A stretch of DNA of 35,786 nucleotides from Fibrobacter sp. UWH4 (lineage in GTDB: Bacteria; Fibrobacterota; Fibrobacteria; Fibrobacterales; Fibrobacteraceae): positions 1 through 35,786 of the forward strand of contig NZ_FRAY01000015.1 in assembly GCF_900142475.1 (NCBI RefSeq). Direction: 5' to 3'. Made by a program: the position numbers and the translations under genes. Below are positions 31,791 to 35,786 of the stretch, in pieces (the first letter of the stretch is position 1; each line of letters opens with the position of its first letter). Below the pieces are notes generated by a model that did no database searches, was not told where the DNA came from, and saw only the letters and a list, made by a program, of their open reading frames with translations.

Positions 31791-33239
31791 ATGACTTTAA
31801 CACAACGCATCCAGGAATTGTTGCAGAACCTCTGCGTCGACTTTCCAGAAAGGGAATCCTGCCTCAGGCTAGGGTTCCTGGCCGCTGTCAACAACGAGCC
31901 TTTCTACCTTTACGGCCGAACCGGCTCGGGCAAGAACCTTCTGACCAGCCGTCTGATATCCGCGTTCAAGGACGCCAGGGTATTGCAAGTCGGTTCACGC
32001 CAGCATGACTTCCCGGCCAAAGTCAGCGACTTCGATTTGATCATTTTCCAGAACTTCAACCCCATCGACGATTCCACCAAGGAAAACGTCCGCAACTCCC
32101 TGCGATACAACAACAACGCCACCGTCATCCTGAGCAGCGACATCCGTCCCGAAAACGCCATGGGTCGCGCCGAAATCGCCGACGAGATTACGCTCACCAT
32201 TTCGATGCCCGACAGCCTGAGCCCCGAAGCGCTCTGCTCGCTCCTGCAGAACCAAGGCAAGCTCCAGAACTTCCATACCCCCGAAGAGCTCGCCATTTCC
32301 AACGAAGAAAAGCTCGCCTGGAAAGAGGAAATCAAGAAGGTGGAACTTTCGGAAGACACCCTCGCCCTCGTCGGGAAAATCGCGGAACTATGCTCGCAGA
32401 ACGGAATCTACGTGCCTATCAGCAAGTGGCTCGCTCTCACCAACATGGCAAAGGCCATCGCCTTTTTCAACGGACGCAACAAGACCACCTTTGCCGACAC
32501 GCTTTTCCTGGGAGGCCCCATCTGGGGACGTTCCACTTCGAACAACATCGTCATGGAAAGCTTCAACGGCATCGTGAAAACGGTCATGCTCAAGGACCTC
32601 GCGAACCTTGCCGAAAACGCCTACGACGCCGAAGGCCTGTATCGCAGGGTCAAGTCGATGATGCACAGCAGCAACAACTTGTACGAAACCAAGGAATTCA
32701 ACGGCGAGCCCTGCATCTGTTACCGCGTGACCGTGGCGGGTGAACCCGCACCGCTGTACGTGCCCCTGCGCTATATCGAAACCGACGAGGACTTCAACCC
32801 CTTCAACGAACTCCGCCAAATCGAAAAGCACGTGCGCTGCAATTACCACGGAACATCGAGCTGCACCATTTCTATCGACGCCGCTGTCAAGGGAATCGGG
32901 CTCCGCAACAACATGTCCCGTAACGGAAACGCTCCCACCAAGTTCGAAGACTTCGCGACGCTACCAACCTACATTCTCCGCGAAAACGACCCCGAGGTCG
33001 CCAAGCAGAAAAAATTGCAGCTGGAAGAATTCCGCAAGGAAGCCCAGTCGCAAATGGAGCAGCAGGCGAAAATCCTCAGGACGCTCCGCGACATCTACCA
33101 GGCGAACAAGGTTTACCGCACCGATCTCTTCTGCGACATTCCGCTGTTCGACAAGATCCAGGGCGAGCTGCGCTCCCTCTTCGACATGGTCAACGGAATC
33201 GCGACCAAGCTGAAGGAAACGCAGGAACTTTACAAGTAG
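31791..33239 (+). CDS. RavA/MoxR-like AAA+ protein with degenerate nucleotide-binding motifs
   Basis: The 482-residue product resembles RavA, a MoxR-type ATPase. The order is conserved: an N-terminal helix leading to a P-loop (YLYGRTGSGKNLL, 40-51), LISAFKDARVLQVGSR, a sensor-like stretch, and then VPISKWLALTNMAKAIAFFNGRNKTTFADTLFLGGPIWG, which matches the RavA lid region. However the P-loop ends GKN instead of GK(S/T), and the Walker B position reads LIIFQNFN (83-90) without the Asp-Glu pair. ATP hydrolysis is therefore doubtful. A long C-terminal coiled-coil-prone region (about 400-482) follows. GAAGGATTGGG precedes the ATG. The stop codon TAG opens a heptamer array. Confidence 0.65.
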   Translation: MTLTQRIQELLQNLCVDFPERESCLRLGFLAAVNNEPFYLYGRTGSGKNLLTSRLISAFKDARVLQVGSRQHDFPAKVSDFDLIIFQNFNPIDDSTKENVRNSLRYNNNATVILSSDIRPENAMGRAEIADEITLTISMPDSLSPEALCSLLQNQGKLQNFHTPEELAISNEEKLAWKEEIKKVELSEDTLALVGKIAELCSQNGIYVPISKWLALTNMAKAIAFFNGRNKTTFADTLFLGGPIWGRSTSNNIVMESFNGIVKTVMLKDLANLAENAYDAEGLYRRVKSMMHSSNNLYETKEFNGEPCICYRVTVAGEPAPLYVPLRYIETDEDFNPFNELRQIEKHVRCNYHGTSSCTISIDAAVKGIGLRNNMSRNGNAPTKFEDFATLPTYILRENDPEVAKQKKLQLEEFRKEAQSQMEQQAKILRTLRDIYQANKVYRTDLFCDIPLFDKIQGELRSLFDMVNGIATKLKETQELYK

Positions 33240-33297
33240 TTGGTAGAACTTAGTTGGTAGAACTTAGATGAATTCATCTAAATTCTAATCCCTAAGG
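33237..33297. repeat. Heptamer-iterated inverted array, locus 4
   Basis: Beginning at the TAG stop of the RavA-like gene, a 14-bp unit (TAGTTGG plus TAGAACT) is repeated exactly twice (33237-33250, 33251-33264). It is followed by the perfect palindrome TAGATGAATTCATCTA (33265-33280) and inverse-sense units TAAATTC and TAATCCC. The array separates this gene from the convergent groES-like gene and overlaps its last codons. Confidence 0.75.
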
Positions 33298-33677
33298 ATC
33301 CCGTCGATATCGTCGGGGACTTCGGGGCGCATCACCAAAAGCACGGCGTTCTGCGAAATAATCACGTACTGTTCGCCGTCGATTTCAATTTCATGACCGC
33401 TCGCGTGCAGGTAGAGGGCCTCGTCGCCTTCCTTGACCTGCAAGGGCAAGTACTTCACGTTTTCGGGATTTTCGTTGCGGAAAATTTCGTCGCCGTCCTG
33501 GTTCACGGGAATCGGGTAACCCGGCCCCACGCGCACCACCAGGCCCGTATGCACGGCATCGCGCTCCTTCACGCTCGGTGGCAGGTACAAACCGCTTCCG
33601 GTCTTGTTGGAAGCTTCCAGGGGCTTGAGAAGGATACGGTCACCGATGACCACGACATTCTTTAACGGATTCAGCAT
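33285..33677 (-). CDS. GroES-like co-chaperonin (elongated)
   Basis: The 130-residue product has the Cpn10 fold signatures VVVIGDRILLKPL (8-20), the mobile-loop region NKTGSGLYLPPSVKE (24-38), GLVVRVGPG (45-53) and a late DEALYLHASGHEI and YVIISQNAVLLVM. GroES is about 95 residues; here an insertion (about 54-80, PIPVNQDGDEIFRNENPENV) and a C-terminal extension lengthen it. No groEL lies next to it. It may cap GroEL or a specialised partner. TATCTTTG five bases upstream suggests a nearly leaderless transcript. Confidence 0.8.
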   Translation of the reverse strand: MLNPLKNVVVIGDRILLKPLEASNKTGSGLYLPPSVKERDAVHTGLVVRVGPGYPIPVNQDGDEIFRNENPENVKYLPLQVKEGDEALYLHASGHEIEIDGEQYVIISQNAVLLVMRPEVPDDIDGILRD

Positions 33678-33682
33678 AGCGA

Positions 33683-33690
33683 CAAAGATA
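33683..33690 (-). promoter_or_regulatory. TAnnTTTG -7 promoter element of the groES-like gene
   Basis: The minus strand reads TATCTTTG, then TCGCT, then ATG. The spacing equals that of folE and ktrB. Confidence 0.55.
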
Positions 33691-33721
33691 AAATTTCATT
33701 CCTTTTGCTATAATATGGAAT

Positions 33722-34645
33722 ATGATTTTTGTCGTGCTCTGGAGCGTCATTTTCACCTTCCTCGCCATCTACCTCGGGCGAAGTCCCAAGGTGCGCGGGT
33801 GGCTCAAGCTCCTTGGCCGCAACCGTAGAATCTGGCGCGTCACGATTGCGACCGCAGCAATCATTACAATCATCGCGACAACCTACCTGCTACTCCCCGC
33901 CGCACACCGGCACCAGACCGACGAAAGGGAACTTTTCGAGGAATTCGCCGCCGAAGCGGTACTCAAGCTGCACACCCTGCAGAAAGTCACTATCGATTCC
34001 ACCTGCGACCTGACGCACCCGAAACCGGAACTCGCCTACATTCTTCCGCTGATTATTGCGGCCTACAACGAAGTCGTGGAAAAACCGACGCGGCCCGAAC
34101 TCACCCGCCTCGACGATACGCTCCACTTCACCATGTACGGCTACAAGCAATTCAAGAACCGCGGAATCCGCCTGAACAGGGCCCTGCAAAAGAGGCTAGG
34201 CAACCGTTACACAACCCGCATCGAAAGCGAAGAATCGACCCACACCTTGATTGTCACCTACAATGGAGCCCCCTGGGACACCGAACAGTTGACGGCGCTC
34301 CCCGTCATGGACGCCGCCCAAAGCAACCAGGTGGACGCGGCACTGCTGATGTCCCTGATTCGGCACGTGTCGAATTTTGATTTTGACTACCGCGGACAAA
34401 AGGATTCCCACGGGTTGCTCGCCCTAGATGACGGCGAAGGTCTACAGCAAATCTATATCGGGGCCGAACGGCTAAGCAAGCTCCTGAAGGTCGGCATCAG
34501 CCAGGAGAACGCCATCGCGACCTTCTATCCCGATCCCGAAATCGGCGCCAAGCCCGAAAACTGGAACCAGTCGCCGCTCACCAAAAGCTGGGTGGACCAG
34601 GTCATGGCCGATATCCAGTTCTACAAGGCGAACGGGATGAAATAA
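33722..34645 (+). CDS. Membrane-anchored protein with degenerate lytic-transglycosylase-like region
   Basis: The 307-residue product has two N-terminal hydrophobic segments (about 2-18 and 41-60) that anchor it in the inner membrane. Residues about 195-275 (DAALLMSLIRHVSNFDFDY, SHGLLALDDGEGLQQIY, LLKVGISQENAIATFYP) follow the pattern of soluble-lytic-transglycosylase domains, where a helix carrying Glu-Ser precedes a GLMQ-like segment. Here the Glu-Ser position is His-Val-Ser, so catalysis is questionable. The resemblance is weak; a cell-wall-binding role is an inference. TATAAT and GGAAT precede the ATG. It is divergent from the groES-like gene. Confidence 0.45.
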   Translation: MIFVVLWSVIFTFLAIYLGRSPKVRGWLKLLGRNRRIWRVTIATAAIITIIATTYLLLPAAHRHQTDERELFEEFAAEAVLKLHTLQKVTIDSTCDLTHPKPELAYILPLIIAAYNEVVEKPTRPELTRLDDTLHFTMYGYKQFKNRGIRLNRALQKRLGNRYTTRIESEESTHTLIVTYNGAPWDTEQLTALPVMDAAQSNQVDAALLMSLIRHVSNFDFDYRGQKDSHGLLALDDGEGLQQIYIGAERLSKLLKVGISQENAIATFYPDPEIGAKPENWNQSPLTKSWVDQVMADIQFYKANGMK

Positions 34646-34665
34646 AATAGTTTGAGTAGAAATGG

Positions 34666-34693
34666 AGATTCCCGCCTTCGCGGGAATGACATT
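34666..34693. repeat. AGATT...AATGACATT palindromic repeat, copy 2; likely bidirectional terminator
   Basis: ATTCCCGC (34668-34675) pairs with GCGGGAAT (34680-34687) around CTTC. The ends AGATT and AATGACATT are shared with 19542-19571. It sits between convergent genes, 20 bases after one stop and seven bases before the murJ stop. Confidence 0.65.
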
Positions 34694-34699
34694 TCAATA

Positions 34700-35786
34700 T
34701 TAATGTTTCAGATGCAGCTTGCGGAGCACCTTTCCTAGAAGCTCGTTCAGAATATCCTTTGCATCCTTGCTACCCAGGTAACGCTGGACGATGAGCGTGA
34801 GCGTAAACAGCAGGATTCCCGCCGCACAGGCGTAAACGACAAGCACCACAAAACCTGCGTTACGGACAAATTCACCCGACACGCGGTCAAGGCCAACAGC
34901 CGCAACAATCATGATGCCGAAAGCGACCAGGGCACGAACCATGTTCAAAAGCGCTTCCTTCATGCCGTCGGTGCCGTTCTTTTTCGCCCACATGACAATC
35001 ATCGCAATCACCTGGAGAATGGCTCCCGTCGCACCGACAATCGGCACGCTCTTGATGCCGAGACCCGCCTCGGGAGCGCCGAGCAGGATGTAGGCAGGAA
35101 TCGTCGCCGCGAAAATGCCGGTATTGAGGAGCGTCGGCACCCACATACGTTCGCAGGCATAGAAGCTACGCACCAGCACCGCCTGCAAGCAAAGGCCGAG
35201 GCTTACGGGTAGGTACCAGCGGAGAATTTCGGAAATGGCCTCGGTGGTTTCACGCTGGAAGGCGCCGCGTTCAAAGAGGATACGCACCGCCGGAAAACTG
35301 AGCGCCCACACGGCGACCACCGCCGGAATCAAGATGCAGAACATGCGCGAAAGGCTCTTCCAGATTTTGCGGTTCAGCTGGCCGAAATCACCTTCTTTTA
35401 CGAGGCGAGCCATGTCGGGGTAGCTCGTGACGCTCACCGAGAATCCGAAGACCGCCACCAGCGTGTACATCACGCGGTAGGCGTAGTTGAGGCTCGAAAT
35501 GCCTCCCGTACCGAAATTCGCCCCGAAACTACGGATAATGAATTCGAGGCCGAACATGGAGCCCACGCCCAAGGACATCGGGAGCATCATCTTGAAGTAG
35601 CGTACGATATCGGGGTGCGTCGGCTGCACCAAGAGTTCATAATGCACCCCGCCACGCCGGGCGCCAAAAATCTGCAACGCGAAGAATCCGATGAAGGCGC
35701 CCACCGGCACGCCCCAGGCGAATCCTTCGAGGCCGTATTCCGTGCCGGTGAACTTTTCGAGCGCGATTCCTAAAGCACCGCCGCCC
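34700..35786 (-). CDS. murJ: MurJ/MviN lipid II flippase, C-terminal part
   Basis: The reading frame is open from the right edge to the stop at 34700, giving about 362 residues of a polytopic membrane protein. MurJ moves lipid II across the inner membrane for peptidoglycan synthesis. Typical features are MMLPMSLGVGSMFGLEFIIRS, the segment SSLNYAYRVMYTLVAVFGFSVSVTSYPDMARL that corresponds to the family's LxxADRLxxxPxxxxGxAxxTxLxPxxS motif, and FPAVRILFERGAFQ, which matches the conserved ILFxRGxF. Eight or so hydrophobic helices follow. The N-terminal helices lie beyond the window. Confidence 0.9.
   Translation of the reverse strand, partial: GGGALGIALEKFTGTEYGLEGFAWGVPVGAFIGFFALQIFGARRGGVHYELLVQPTHPDIVRYFKMMLPMSLGVGSMFGLEFIIRSFGANFGTGGISSLNYAYRVMYTLVAVFGFSVSVTSYPDMARLVKEGDFGQLNRKIWKSLSRMFCILIPAVVAVWALSFPAVRILFERGAFQRETTEAISEILRWYLPVSLGLCLQAVLVRSFYACERMWVPTLLNTGIFAATIPAYILLGAPEAGLGIKSVPIVGATGAILQVIAMIVMWAKKNGTDGMKEALLNMVRALVAFGIMIVAAVGLDRVSGEFVRNAGFVVLVVYACAAGILLFTLTLIVQRYLGSKDAKDILNELLGKVLRKLHLKH

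Overview
The window looks like a chromosomal stretch from a plant-fibre-degrading member of the Fibrobacterota, most likely Fibrobacter itself. The reasons are a signal-peptide-bearing GH5 endoglucanase, a PL9-type pectate lyase with a serine-rich linker and a basic tail, a PorV/PorQ-like outer-membrane protein, C-terminal secretion-type domains, LpxK (so a Gram-negative envelope), and promoters of the TAnnTTTG type known from the Bacteroidetes/Chlorobi/Fibrobacteres group. This assignment is an inference from gene content. There are no rRNA or tRNA genes and no CRISPR array.

Layout. (1) 1-6729: start of folE, a large mosaic surface protein (InlB-type B-repeats plus GLUG-like modules), a GH5 cellulase, an orphan FtsH-type zinc peptidase domain and a PL9 pectate lyase. 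(2) 6858-16640: an accessory, defence-like island. It holds two unknown genes (the second interrupted by an in-frame TGA), a 105-nt foldable element, an AT-rich mcrB-mcrC-unknown operon, an Rpn-type PD-(D/E)XK nuclease, a three-gene operon (small alpha/beta hydrolase, unknown protein, SLOG-like nucleotide-binding protein) and a WYL-domain regulator. (3) 16666-24696: core metabolism and proteostasis (nitroreductase, argA, yggS, lon, phosphohexomutase, PorV-like protein). (4) 24703-28118: a sensorless sigma-54 activator and a KtrB/KtrA-type potassium uptake pair. (5) 28273-29612: a lipoprotein, a possible tiny ORF and a secreted protein, all of unknown function. (6) 29718-35786: aroC, a divergent lpxK, a RavA-like ATPase with broken nucleotide-binding motifs, an elongated GroES-like protein, a degenerate lytic-transglycosylase-like membrane protein and the C-terminal part of murJ.

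The most unusual signals are these. A CGACA-N5-TGTCG palindrome in a block of 21 bp (19 of 21 identical) lies upstream of both the 6936 gene pair and the hydrolase-unknown-SLOG operon, and a related 11-bp match lies upstream of the WYL regulator. This suggests a small regulon around a possibly undescribed conflict system. Four intergenic spacers are built from 7-bp iterated units, two of them starting at the stop codon of the preceding gene. Two neighbouring island genes end inside 11- or 12-bp tandem repeats. Several housekeeping genes have a TAnnTTTG-like element only 4-7 nt from the start codon, which implies nearly leaderless mRNAs.

No gene-free stretch longer than about 300 bases exists. 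The longest, 8284-8522, holds the structured element and the mcrB promoter region.
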